From assembly GCF_016901135.1 (NCBI RefSeq), contig NZ_JAFEVL010000036.1:62001-126000 (forward strand): DNA of 64,000 nt. Reading direction: 5' to 3'. Positions 36,207-44,840 of this stretch are shown here, one piece after another (within the stretch, counting starts at the first letter, position 1; each line of letters opens with the position of its first letter). Below the pieces are notes generated by a model. That model searched no databases and had not been told where the DNA came from. It worked only from the letters and a program-made list of their open reading frames with translations. The position numbers were made by a program, and so were the translations under genes. This DNA comes from Martinezella lusitana (GTDB lineage: Bacteria > Pseudomonadota > Alphaproteobacteria > Rhizobiales > Rhizobiaceae).

Positions 36207-37037
36207 ATGAAGGCCTACGTGATCGACAGCAATATGCTGCAGTCGGACGAACTCCGCCGCTACTTTAAGCAAGAAAGCGGCAATCTGGCGATACTCCCGG
36301 ATTTCGCGTGGTACGAACTCTACAAGCAGCAATCCTTGGAAGGGCTGAGATTGGGGCTTTCTGTCGTCGGCGATCATCCTGAGCAGGTGATCCTCCTTCG
36401 GTCCGGGGGCCATATATCGCGCTTGGATCCGACGGTCGCTGAGGATCTGAACCGACTGATCTTCGGCGGACCTGAAGGCGAGATCGGCGAACTTGTTCGC
36501 CTCGTACGATCTGACGAACCGATGGGCGATCTGGCGGCGGCCCAATTGAACTCGTTATGGGATTGGGCGCGAACCCTGCAACCTTCGTTGATCGAAGGCG
36601 CGACGGACATAGCCGCGTCTTTTCCTGAGATGCAGGAGCAGATGTTCAATCATAAGGAGATTCGGACTATCAGGACGAACGGCAAGTACACCGAAGAGAT
36701 GGTCCTCACCGTCTTCGGTGCCGCGCTGCAGATTTGGGAAACTTTGGCAGGCCATTACGAAATCGAGTGGGAGGGCCTCGACGAAACCGTCGTATGCCGG
36801 GCCTATCTCTTTCGGTATGCACTGGGGATAGTGATCAATCTGCTCTGGTGGATCCGCGGCGGCAGTCAAGCGGTGGTGCGCATGGATCGAATGAGCAATG
36901 ATCTCATCGATCTCGGTTTCGCTGTGTATGCCACTTACTTCGACGGACTTTTCACTCGTGACGAGAAGGCCGCCTGGGTTCATGCCAATCTAGTCCCAGC
37001 AATCGCAAGTTTTCGCGACATTCACAGCGCCGATTGA
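36207..37037 (+). CDS. Hypothetical protein with possible PIN-like nuclease fold
   Basis: A 276-residue protein starting MKAYVIDSNMLQSDEL, then AILPDFAWYELYKQQ. It ends with a segment (DLIDLGFAVYATYFDGLFTRDEKAAW, quoted in parts) that resembles the last PIN motif, where acidic residues follow a small hydrophobic helix. IDSN would be the first metal-binding Asp and the Glu in YELY the second. The long helical middle is unusual for a small VapC and suggests an insertion. ATG 36207 has GAGG six bases before it. It could be an RNase effector of the defence island. The fold call is by eye only. Confidence 0.5.
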   Translation: MKAYVIDSNMLQSDELRRYFKQESGNLAILPDFAWYELYKQQSLEGLRLGLSVVGDHPEQVILLRSGGHISRLDPTVAEDLNRLIFGGPEGEIGELVRLVRSDEPMGDLAAAQLNSLWDWARTLQPSLIEGATDIAASFPEMQEQMFNHKEIRTIRTNGKYTEEMVLTVFGAALQIWETLAGHYEIEWEGLDETVVCRAYLFRYALGIVINLLWWIRGGSQAVVRMDRMSNDLIDLGFAVYATYFDGLFTRDEKAAWVHANLVPAIASFRDIHSAD

Positions 37038-37120
37038 ACTCCTGCCGCACACGTTTCCCAAAGGCCGCACGAAAAGTCCCTTGGACGCGCCCGTGAGTTT
37101 CAGAGGCTCACGGCGAGGCA

Positions 37121-37630
37121 CTAGCTTGGCTGGGGCGTGAACAGCGTCGCTCGCGAAAGGGTCTTTGCTGCAAGCCCCACATACCAGGCATTCATCCGGC
37201 TGTCCCAGCTGCGCACCTCGCAGAACGTTTTCCAGTCGAACTCGTAAATCGCCAGCAGCTGCCAGTCGGAATCGATGCGCACGACGATCAAATATTCGAA
37301 TAGCTGCTTCTCCCGGTCATCGCGATCCGGATAGACGGTGCCGGTCTTACGCGCATCGAGCACGCCCTTGATCGAATAGCGGTCGCCGCGCCGGGAGAGG
37401 GCATCGACATTCTGCGTGCCGGTCGGCGCAGGCTGTAGATTGGGACGACCCGGAGTAGCGTTGTAGAGGGCGATCGCAAGGTTTTCAGCGACCTGCCCGA
37501 CATTCAACGCCAGTCCGCGTCGCTTGAGCTCCACCGCCACCCGGGCGCGCAATCGAAGCAACGCAATGTCGCTTAAGTCAGCGAGCGCGTCCGACGGATC
37601 TGTTGGCGGAACCGGCAGGGCTTGGCTCAT
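37121..37630 (-). CDS. Probable restriction-endonuclease-like protein of the Dcm/Vsr operon
   Basis: A 169-residue protein, last gene of the minus-strand modification operon. It starts with a helical segment (ALADLSDIALLRLRARVAVEL). Then come NVDALSRRGDRYSIKGVLDAR and a beta-rich stretch FEYLIVVRIDSDWQLLAIYEF. The NVDA Asp followed by YSIK can be read as the acidic residue and lysine of a divergent PD-(D/E)XK nuclease core, and the order matches Type II enzymes, but the Glu/Asp before the lysine is replaced by Ile. The ATG overlaps the vsr stop as ATGA. It is the best candidate for the cognate restriction enzyme; no family was confirmed. Confidence 0.6.
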   Translation of the reverse strand: MSQALPVPPTDPSDALADLSDIALLRLRARVAVELKRRGLALNVGQVAENLAIALYNATPGRPNLQPAPTGTQNVDALSRRGDRYSIKGVLDARKTGTVYPDRDDREKQLFEYLIVVRIDSDWQLLAIYEFDWKTFCEVRSWDSRMNAWYVGLAAKTLSRATLFTPQPS

Positions 37631-38109
37631 AAAATCTCCTCCGCTGTCGGTGAAATACGTTTCTCTGCAATCTCGTCGAACATGGCGTCGCTGTTCAAGA
37701 AGGCTGTAACTTTTTGAGCGAGCTGACTTTCTGGCAGGCGGCCCCGTCCCTTAAGCGCGCATTCCCAGACCAACAGGCTGCGCCAGCCGAGTTCCTTGAG
37801 CAAGCTCACCGCAGTGGCATCGCGCTGGCGGTTGAGAGCGATCTTGGCTAGCCAGAATTCTGTGCGAGTCGCCGGCGTACGAAACAGGGAGCAGGCGTGA
37901 CCATGCCAGAAACAGCCATGCACGAAGACAGCTGTGCGAAACCGTGGCAATACGATATCCGGTTTGCCCGGCAGGTCCCCGCGATGCAGCTGGTATCGGA
38001 AGCCGCGGCTGTGCAGCAGCCGGCGTACTGTCCATTCTGGCGCTGTGTTCTTCGCGCGGATGCGGCTCATATTGAGCCGGCGCTGCTCCAGTGTCAGTCT
38101 ATCGGCCAT
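37627..38109 (-). CDS. vsr: Vsr-type very-short-patch repair endonuclease
   Basis: A 160-residue nicking enzyme that repairs T:G mismatches left by deamination of 5-methylcytosine. Diagnostic blocks are LTLEQRRLNMSRIRAKNTAPE, LHRGDLPGKPDIVLPRFRTA (catalytic Asp and following residues), VFVHGCFWHGHAC and FWLAKIALNRQRD. ATG 38109 directly precedes ADRLTLEQRR; the longer frame to 38220 is within the preceding gene. It overlaps the 193-residue gene by eleven bases and the downstream gene by four. Pairing with a cytosine-C5 methyltransferase is the usual arrangement. Confidence 0.95.
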   Translation of the reverse strand: MADRLTLEQRRLNMSRIRAKNTAPEWTVRRLLHSRGFRYQLHRGDLPGKPDIVLPRFRTAVFVHGCFWHGHACSLFRTPATRTEFWLAKIALNRQRDATAVSLLKELGWRSLLVWECALKGRGRLPESQLAQKVTAFLNSDAMFDEIAEKRISPTAEEIL

Positions 38110-38680
38110 CGCTCCCGGCCGCCTGCTCCCGGGAGACAGCATCGTCCTCGGCCAAGGGCGCACCGACCGCCAGATCGGCGGGCACGGCAGGAAAGGCAGC
38201 TGACAAGGCGTGAAAGGCATCCGACCCCGCGGACAGCACGGCTACGCTGTCCCGAAATTCGACGGCAAGGCTGGCAACGATCCCCGCATGGAGCAGACGC
38301 TCACGCTGGCGGCCGATAAAGGTCATCAGAATCGGCTGATCGCCGTCATTGTTCGCAACTGAGCGCAGAAGCACAAAATCCTTACTGTCGAGGAAAGCGC
38401 AAGCGTTGGCCGTGATCTTGCGGCCGCCGAGGCGCCAATTCTTGCCGACTTTACCAATGTTCCTGAGTTCGCGGTTGCCATAGCCTCCATAGACACAGAT
38501 CAAATCCATATCCGCGCCGCCGTTTTCGAACAGCTGCGCGCTCAAGAGCTTGCGCGCGACAGGCGTGGTCAGCGCGATCGCGCGCTGCTTGCTGGTGGCG
38601 CTCAGGCGGTGCGCCGAGAAGATACCCAGGTCCGATTCCGCCAGTGATCTGACGACGATAATCTCGTCGCGCCGGCTCAT
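38099..38680 (-). CDS. Unknown 193-residue protein between dcm and vsr
   Basis: Not recognised. It begins MSRRDEIIVVRSLAESDLGI, then FSAHRLSATSKQRAIALTTPVARKLL. A central part (DLICVYGGYGNRELRNIGKV) and a beta-rich stretch ILMTFIGRQRERLLHAGIV follow. The C-terminal 30 residues are Ala/Gly-rich and probably flexible. There is no membrane segment. Its ATG overlaps the dcm stop and its end overlaps vsr, so it is made together with the modification enzymes. A DNA-recognition or specificity role is a guess from context. It could equally be part of a restriction complex. Confidence 0.8.
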   Translation of the reverse strand: MSRRDEIIVVRSLAESDLGIFSAHRLSATSKQRAIALTTPVARKLLSAQLFENGGADMDLICVYGGYGNRELRNIGKVGKNWRLGGRKITANACAFLDSKDFVLLRSVANNDGDQPILMTFIGRQRERLLHAGIVASLAVEFRDSVAVLSAGSDAFHALSAAFPAVPADLAVGAPLAEDDAVSREQAAGSDGR

Positions 38681-40194
38681 CAGCGACCCGCGCCCGCCGC
38701 GAGCGGCAGGTCCTCTGAGCTTGCGTCCCCTATGAGCTGCCTGTGCAGTGTCTGTGCGATCGCGCGCGCCAGCAGCGGTGGGACGGCGTTGCCGATCTGA
38801 CGGAAGGCCGGGTTCATCGTTCCCGCGAAGCGGAAACCGTCAGGGAAGGACTGCAGTCGGGCAGCTTCGCGTACCGAGATCGGCCGTGCCTGCCGGCTGT
38901 CATAATGAATGTGGCTGTAGCCGTCCTTGCCGAGATGCGCGAGGAGCGTACGGGCGGGCGTCACTGCTTCCATCTTGCGCCACTTGTTCGGAAATTTCCC
39001 GGCATCGTAAGGCGGCACGAAAGCGGCCTTGAGAGCATCCCATTCGGAACCGCCGTCTTCCGGTCGCTCACCCAGCGCCTGGAGCCGATCAAGTTCGGAC
39101 TCGAACAAGCTCAGTGCGTAGCGATGCGCCTCAGGATATTGATCACCCGGCTTCAGACCGGCGAAGATACGATAGTCGCGCGGGAGGTATCGGATCACAT
39201 GGTCGCGCACATGCGAGCCGCCCTCGAACCCGGGCCAAGCCCGCATCGCCTTCACATAGTCGTTCTGCTGGTTATGCCCACCATAAGGCAGCATCGCATC
39301 GAGTCGCCGCGTGCCGCGCCGGAGCGTCCCTTCGGCAAGTAGTTCGCGCGCCATGATTTCCGGAAGATCACCGATGGCCTCTTGGGTGCAGACCGCGGGC
39401 GGCAGGGTTTCATCAGCTTCGGGCGCAGCCTTATATCCGCTGCCGCCGGCCGCCGCAGTGAGCAGATCCTTCCCTGTCGCCAGTTTTAGCGCAACAGCGC
39501 GCGACCCCTGATAACCGGACGGCAGGTCGATCCAGTGCGTCGGCGCGGGAAACTCGACATCGTCCGCAAGCTCCTTGCGGATTGCGATGAGGATCATCCG
39601 TTCACGCATCTGCGGCACGCCGTAGAAGGCTGCGTTGAGCAGCGTGTAGCGGACAACATAATCCTTGCCGGCGAGGATCTCGCCGATCTCTGCAGCGAGA
39701 TTATGACCGCCATGATTGAGCATGTCCGGCACGTTCTCGATTACCACCGCGAGCGGAGCGCAAGCCTCCACATAGGCGAGATATTCAATATAGAGCCGCG
39801 CGCGCGGATCATGCCGGAACGCCTCGGGGTGTTCGGCTATCTCGCGCAGCTTTGAGCGTCCAACACGCGCAAATGCCTGACAGGGTGGACCGCCGACAAT
39901 GACATCGAAGGCGCTCGCCGCCGAGCCGAGACCAAGCGCCGTGGTAAGATCGGCAGGAGATGTCGCAGTGATATCGCGCGCAATACTGTGGCGGTCTTCG
40001 CCATGATGGAAGTTGAGGCCGTGCGAGCGGGCCGCTTCAGGATCATTCTCGATCGCTGCGACGATCTCGTAACCCGCCGCCTGAAAACCAAGCGAAATCC
40101 CGCCACAGCCCGAGAAGAGATCCAGCACGCGAGGGCGCGCCCCGGCGTGCAAACGCTGGATTTTCTGGCGGATGACTTTCGGGTCAGCGCTCAT
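38680..40194 (-). CDS. dcm: DNA cytosine-C5 methyltransferase
   Basis: A 504-residue C5 methyltransferase transferring a methyl group from SAM to cytosine. Motif I is RVLDLFSGCGGISLGFQAAG, motif IV (catalytic Cys) is VIVGGPPCQAFARVGR, motif VI is VVIENVPDML, motif VIII is VPQMRERMILIAI and motif X is FRQIGNAVPPLLARAIA. SVREAARLQSFPDGF (motif IX) precedes it. The target-recognition region between VIII and IX is long, about 190 residues, so the recognition site is not predictable. ATG 40194 overlaps the RHH gene's stop. It protects host DNA from the predicted nucleases of this island. Confidence 0.97.
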   Translation of the reverse strand: MSADPKVIRQKIQRLHAGARPRVLDLFSGCGGISLGFQAAGYEIVAAIENDPEAARSHGLNFHHGEDRHSIARDITATSPADLTTALGLGSAASAFDVIVGGPPCQAFARVGRSKLREIAEHPEAFRHDPRARLYIEYLAYVEACAPLAVVIENVPDMLNHGGHNLAAEIGEILAGKDYVVRYTLLNAAFYGVPQMRERMILIAIRKELADDVEFPAPTHWIDLPSGYQGSRAVALKLATGKDLLTAAAGGSGYKAAPEADETLPPAVCTQEAIGDLPEIMARELLAEGTLRRGTRRLDAMLPYGGHNQQNDYVKAMRAWPGFEGGSHVRDHVIRYLPRDYRIFAGLKPGDQYPEAHRYALSLFESELDRLQALGERPEDGGSEWDALKAAFVPPYDAGKFPNKWRKMEAVTPARTLLAHLGKDGYSHIHYDSRQARPISVREAARLQSFPDGFRFAGTMNPAFRQIGNAVPPLLARAIAQTLHRQLIGDASSEDLPLAAGAGR

Positions 40195-40373
40195 GACCGG
40201 TCGCTTCCGAACGGCAACTCAGTCTGGCCGGCTTTCGTCGCAAGATAATGCAGAACTGCCTGTCGAATCACCCAGGCACAGGATACATCATTGGCAGCAG
40301 CCAACGCCTGCACTTGGCGATGCACGCCTTCTGGCAGTAATACGGTTGTGCGGACGGTTTTAACTGTTGCCAA
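40191..40373 (-). CDS. Ribbon-helix-helix regulator heading the dcm operon
   Basis: A 60-residue protein reading VKTVRTTVLLPEGVHRQVQA and NDVSCAWVIRQAVLHYLATK, a beta strand and two helices of the RHH fold. I start it at TTG 40373, which has AAGGAG ten bases upstream; the ATG at 40427 would add an unrelated 18-residue tail across the repeats. The stop overlaps the dcm ATG (ATGA). RHH proteins bind DNA as dimers on tandem short repeats, and three 10-bp repeats lie 28-57 bases upstream. It is likely an autoregulator that limits expression of the restriction operon, like a controller protein. Confidence 0.75.
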   Translation of the reverse strand: MATVKTVRTTVLLPEGVHRQVQALAAANDVSCAWVIRQAVLHYLATKAGQTELPFGSDRS

Positions 40374-40400
40374 GATTGCGATACTCCTTAATACCGTGAT

Positions 40401-40430
40401 ACACCAGATCGCACCACTATGCACCACTTT
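40401..40430. promoter_or_regulatory. Three tandem 10-bp repeats, candidate RHH operator
   Basis: ACACCAGATC, GCACCACTAT and GCACCACTTT follow one another without gaps in the divergent promoter region. A 10-bp period places each on the same DNA face, as expected for stacked RHH dimers. Binding here could control the dcm operon and perhaps the divergent ATPase operon, which starts 170 bases away. Confidence 0.55.
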
Positions 40431-40600
40431 TCATCATAGCATGGCCGGAGGCGATTGTGCAGGATCGGATGAGTTCCCAGACGGGCTGACAGAATTGCAA
40501 AAACGCGGTTTCGCGTCCGTCGGGTCCACTCTCCGCACCGTCCGACTCAGGTACGCGCTGGTAGACACGCGTTGCTACTGCCGCCATCGGAGATTCTCTT

Positions 40601-42091
40601 TTGCGTCCTGTCGAGATCACGCCATCACCACATGCACTGCTGAGATCTCTACGTGGTCTTGGTTATTCACCCGAAACCGCGCTCGCTGATCTAGTAGACA
40701 ACTCGCTCGCCGCCGGCGCGCGGCAGGTCCGTATCCGTCTCGAATGGCGCGACAGCAATCCAATTGTCGAAATTCTCGACGACGGTGCCGGCATGAGCTT
40801 TGATCGGCTCGTTGAGGCCATGCGCTTTGGGGGCGTTGGACCCGACGCCGAACGAGACGGCGGAGATCTCGGCCGGTTTGGACTGGGACTGAAGACTGCT
40901 TCGCTGTCCCAGTGCCGCGAGCTGACCGTTGCGTCGCGCCGCGAGGGCGTGGTCGCCCGGCTGGCCTGGGATGTCGACCACGTCGGGAAAGAATGGCGTG
41001 CCGACGCGCCTGACGAGTCGCCTCCAGGTGAGCTGGCGGCCGAATTCGAGTCGTCAGGTGATGGCACGCTGGTGAGTTGGGGCCGGATGGACCGGTTCGG
41101 CGGGCTCTGGGGCCTTGATCGCGATGCGTTCAATGACCGCATCTCCGACATCCGCGCGCATCTTGCGATGACCTTTCACCGCTTTTTAAGTGGCGAAGCA
41201 CGGCGACTCGCGATCATCGTTAACGGCCGGCCCCTTGCAGCCTGGGATCCGTTTTGCCGAGGACATGATGCAACCATTGCGTTGCCGCGTGATATCATTC
41301 GCAGTCCCGACGGCGCGATCACCGCGCGGCCATATATTCTTCCTCATCGTGACCGGTTCGCGAGTGAACGCGAATGGGAAGACGCCGGCGGCCAGGGCGG
41401 TTGGATCGAACGGCAGGGGTTCTATGTCTACCGCGGCGACCGCCTCGTCTCGGCTGGAGGCTGGCTTGGCCTCGGCGGTGCTCGGGCCTGGACCCGCGAG
41501 GAGTCAAGTCGGCTCGCGCGTATCGCTCTCGATCTCCCCGTCGCGATGGACGAGGCGTGGCGGATCGATATTCGCAAGTCTGTCGCTCGACCACCCGCCT
41601 GGGCGCGGGCACGATTAGCAGGTCTTGGCGCGGACTGCCGGCGGCGCGCTCGCGAGGTCTTCGCTTGGCGCGGTGTCAGGTCGGGCGGCGAGGGCCGCCG
41701 GGGCGACGCTGATGGGGGAGCATGGCCATGGGAAGCGCGCAGCGCCAAGGCCGTGCCACGCTATCGTGTACGACGGGACCATCCTGCAGTTTCTGCTGTG
41801 TTTGAAGCGCTCGGCGCCGAATCGAGGCTGCTTGAAGGACTGCTCTCTGCCCTCGAACTCACCGTTCCGGTCGAACGCATTTGGCTGGACGTCGTCGAGC
41901 AGGGCGGCGCAGAGCCTGCGCAACCGGTGGCAACCGAGATTGCCGAACTCGCTGCACCGCTTGCAACGCTGGTGCGCAGCATGAATAAGATGGACGATAG
42001 TGGAGATCGGCTCGACTCGGTGCTACGTTCGCTTGGCGTCGCGCAGCCTGCGTTGCGCGCTGCCATCATCCAAAAATTGGGGGAGAATTGA
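40601..42091 (+). CDS. GHKL (MORC/MutL-like) ATPase of the restriction island
   Basis: A 496-residue protein with a GHKL ATPase domain in the first 200 residues. The N box is ALADLVDNSLAAGARQVRIRL, with the Asp-Asn pair. The G1 box is ILDDGAGMS and the G2 region is LGRFGLGLKTASLSQCRELTV. The following domain has DIRKSVARPPAWA, with the S5-fold lysine region of MutL/MORC proteins. The C-terminal 150 residues are Ala/Arg-rich and end in helices. A TTG start at 40601 has GGAG eight bases upstream. Nucleotide-driven dimer clamping on DNA is the expected action. It is first in the ATPase-Z1-DUF4420-AIPR operon. Confidence 0.9.
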   Translation: MRPVEITPSPHALLRSLRGLGYSPETALADLVDNSLAAGARQVRIRLEWRDSNPIVEILDDGAGMSFDRLVEAMRFGGVGPDAERDGGDLGRFGLGLKTASLSQCRELTVASRREGVVARLAWDVDHVGKEWRADAPDESPPGELAAEFESSGDGTLVSWGRMDRFGGLWGLDRDAFNDRISDIRAHLAMTFHRFLSGEARRLAIIVNGRPLAAWDPFCRGHDATIALPRDIIRSPDGAITARPYILPHRDRFASEREWEDAGGQGGWIERQGFYVYRGDRLVSAGGWLGLGGARAWTREESSRLARIALDLPVAMDEAWRIDIRKSVARPPAWARARLAGLGADCRRRAREVFAWRGVRSGGEGRRGDADGGAWPWEARSAKAVPRYRVRRDHPAVSAVFEALGAESRLLEGLLSALELTVPVERIWLDVVEQGGAEPAQPVATEIAELAAPLATLVRSMNKMDDSGDRLDSVLRSLGVAQPALRAAIIQKLGEN

Positions 42092-42095
42092 GCTG

Positions 42096-44840
42096 ATGGA
42101 TCCGGTCACACAGCTTGCGAACACTGCCCGCGTTGCACTCGGTCCGCGAGCCGGCGACCGCACGCTGGGCACGGATGAGATCATGGCGGTGGTGCGCGCC
42201 TCGGCCCCGCTTGTGGGGCTCACCAGTGGGCACAGTTTCACCGAGGACGAGATTCAAGCAGCGACGCGCGATCTTGAGGCCCTTTTCGTGGTTGCGCAGG
42301 GACCGTCGATCCGGCTGCTCGGAGAAACGCAACCGCCACCCTGGTATCTTGGCGAGCGTCGTCGCCCGGGCGCCTTTTTCTCGCGCTATCTGCAGAAGCT
42401 GGGCGAGAGCGGGTGGGCGCCGCGCGCGCTTGAGGTGCTTGAAGAAAGCACCGCAGATGTGCTCGAGCTGATCGACGATCCGAACCGGGATGTGCCCTGG
42501 AATTGGCGCGGCCTAGTAGTCGGCAATGTTCAGTCGGGCAAGACCGCGCATTATGCAGGGGTCATCAACCGTGCCGCTGATGCCGGGTATCGCGTAATTA
42601 TCGTCCTGGCGGGCATGCACAATATCCTGCGTCGCCAGACCCAGTTGCGTCTCGACCAGGATTTTCTCGGCTTCGATACCGCCGGGGTTGCAGGAAGCGG
42701 GGGGCGGCGGCCGGTCGGCGTCGGCTTGTTGCCGGGACCGGTGCAGCTGGTCGACAGTCTGACTACCTCCCAGTTAAACGGCGATTTCAACCGCACGGTT
42801 GCGCAAAATTCAAATTTCGCGCCGGCTAACCGCCCGTTCGTGTTTGTCGTCAAGAAGAACGGCGCAGTGCTCAAGAACCTCAATCGCTGGATCGCGCGAC
42901 TGCCCGAGGAGTCGCGCAACGCACCACTGCTAGTGATCGATGATGAGGCTGATCAGGCATCGCCTGACACGGGAGATCAGGGCTTCCTCCCGGACGGCAG
43001 CTTCGATGAGGATTATGATCCGAAACGCATCAACGGCGAGATCCGCAAACTGCTCGGCGGGTTCAGGCGTAGTGCTTATGTCGGCTACACTGCGACTCCC
43101 TTCGCCAACATCATGATCCATGATGAGCGTGCGGCTGAGGACTATGGCGCCGACCTATTTCCTTCCGCCTTTATCGTTTCGCTGTCCGCTCCGGACGATT
43201 ATTTCGGACCACTCGCGGTGTTCGGTCGCGACGACGACGCTGATTCAGTGGGACTGCCTGTCATCCGCCATCTCGACCAGACCGCTGAGAATTGGATTCC
43301 TGACCCGCACGATAAGACGCTGCGGCCGATATACCGGGGCGTGATGCGAGTCCCGCCGAGCCTCGCGGAGGCGATCCGCAGCTTTGTCGTCTGCTGCGCA
43401 GCACGGGCCGCGCGCGGCCAAGCCAACGCGCACAAGACCATGCTTGTGCATGTTTCGCGATTTCAGGATGTCCATGACCCGGTCCATGCCCAGGTCGAAG
43501 GAGAGCTTCGCTCGATCCGCAATGCGATCGCTGCGGCCGATCCGATCGAAATGGCGGAGCTCGAGCGGCTGTGGCGCGAGGACTTCGAACCGACCACCGA
43601 GGCGATGGCATCGTCTGTGTACGGGCGTTCTGTGCGTCGGATCGGCTGGGATGTGGTCGCAGCACGGCTGGGAGATGAGGCTGACCGAATTCAGGTCGCG
43701 GTATCCAACGGCCGCAGCCGCACGGGCGTCGATTATGATGCTGCCGACGCTGCCGGGCAGAGCCTCTCGGTCATCGTCATTGGTGGCGACAAGCTGTCAC
43801 GTGGGCTGACACTCGAAGGTCTGTCGACAAGCTACTTCCTGCGTGTCTCCCGTCAGTATGACAGCCTGCTGCAGATGGGGCGCTGGTTCGGTTACCGCCG
43901 CGGCTATGCCGATCTCTGCCGGCTGTACACCACCACCGATATGGAAACCTGGTTCCGACATTTGGCTACGGTCAACGAGGATCTCCGCGCGCAACTGGCA
44001 CATATGCGCGTTACGGCTGGCACTCCCAAACTCTACGGTCTCAGCATCGCTGACCACAGTATCATGAACGTGACGGCTGCGAACAAACGGCGGCATGCTG
44101 TGCTTCGTCCCGTCAGCTACGCCGGCGAAGGCAAGATCCAGACGGTGCAATACCGGGACGCCGATACTACGATCGCGAATGCTGCGGCTGTCGACGGCCT
44201 TCTCGAGGAACTGGAGGATCCGGAGATCGATCCGGCCCGGCCGGGAGGCCGACCACCGGCTGCGGGGTTCATCTGGCGGAATGTTCGTGGCAACCGTGTC
44301 GCCGCGCTGCTTGAGGCCCTGGCGTTTCCGCCGGAGAGCAGCGACGTCGATGGAAAGCGCATGGCGGGCTATATCACTACGCAGCTCGGGCGGGGCGAGC
44401 TGAACGACTGGACGGTGTTCGTACCGGCTGGTGTCGGGGCCACTGTGCAGGTGGCCGGGCGCGATCTGCCCAGCGTTCGTCGCTCTCCGATCGCCCGTTC
44501 GACCACTGCGCGATTTATCACCAAGTCGATCCTCAGCCCGCTCGACGAGGCCATCGATCTGAGTGACGATCAGTATCGCCGCGCGCAGGCAGAAACTGAT
44601 CAGGTACTAGCCGACGAGGGCGAGCCTCCCGCCGACCGTCCGGCCGGTCCCTGGATCCGAAGGGTCCGGGGTGAGGATCCGCGTCGCGGTCTGCTCATTC
44701 TCTATCCGATCGACCCGGCAGGCGCCGGCCTTGAACCTGGAATCCCACTCTGGGGTGTAGTGGTGAGCTTCCCGACCTCGCCGACAGCTTCGGCCAACTG
44801 GCGCCTGGAAAATACCGTCCAGCAGCGCGCGGCACCATGA
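42096..44840 (+). CDS. Z1-domain helicase/translocase-like protein
   Basis: A 914-residue P-loop NTPase. Walker A is VVGNVQSGKTAHYAGVINRA, Walker B is LLVIDDEADQASPD and motif III is SAYVGYTATPFANIMIHDE. After about 300 residues comes the Z1 block (RTGVDYDAADAAGQSLSVIV, GDKLSRGLTLEGLSTSYFLR, QYDSLLQMGRWFGYRRGYAD), which holds helicase motifs V-VI. ATG 42096 is five bases after the ATPase stop. It would translocate on or remodel DNA in concert with the MORC-like ATPase and the nuclease. Its stop overlaps the next ATG. Confidence 0.92.
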   Translation: MDPVTQLANTARVALGPRAGDRTLGTDEIMAVVRASAPLVGLTSGHSFTEDEIQAATRDLEALFVVAQGPSIRLLGETQPPPWYLGERRRPGAFFSRYLQKLGESGWAPRALEVLEESTADVLELIDDPNRDVPWNWRGLVVGNVQSGKTAHYAGVINRAADAGYRVIIVLAGMHNILRRQTQLRLDQDFLGFDTAGVAGSGGRRPVGVGLLPGPVQLVDSLTTSQLNGDFNRTVAQNSNFAPANRPFVFVVKKNGAVLKNLNRWIARLPEESRNAPLLVIDDEADQASPDTGDQGFLPDGSFDEDYDPKRINGEIRKLLGGFRRSAYVGYTATPFANIMIHDERAAEDYGADLFPSAFIVSLSAPDDYFGPLAVFGRDDDADSVGLPVIRHLDQTAENWIPDPHDKTLRPIYRGVMRVPPSLAEAIRSFVVCCAARAARGQANAHKTMLVHVSRFQDVHDPVHAQVEGELRSIRNAIAAADPIEMAELERLWREDFEPTTEAMASSVYGRSVRRIGWDVVAARLGDEADRIQVAVSNGRSRTGVDYDAADAAGQSLSVIVIGGDKLSRGLTLEGLSTSYFLRVSRQYDSLLQMGRWFGYRRGYADLCRLYTTTDMETWFRHLATVNEDLRAQLAHMRVTAGTPKLYGLSIADHSIMNVTAANKRRHAVLRPVSYAGEGKIQTVQYRDADTTIANAAAVDGLLEELEDPEIDPARPGGRPPAAGFIWRNVRGNRVAALLEALAFPPESSDVDGKRMAGYITTQLGRGELNDWTVFVPAGVGATVQVAGRDLPSVRRSPIARSTTARFITKSILSPLDEAIDLSDDQYRRAQAETDQVLADEGEPPADRPAGPWIRRVRGEDPRRGLLILYPIDPAGAGLEPGIPLWGVVVSFPTSPTASANWRLENTVQQRAAP

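Noticed and set aside
40374..40427. ATG-started extended N-terminus of the RHH protein
   Set aside because: The extension crosses the tandem repeats and has no Shine-Dalgarno sequence, whereas TTG 40373 has AAGGAG at a suitable distance and begins just before the conserved fold.
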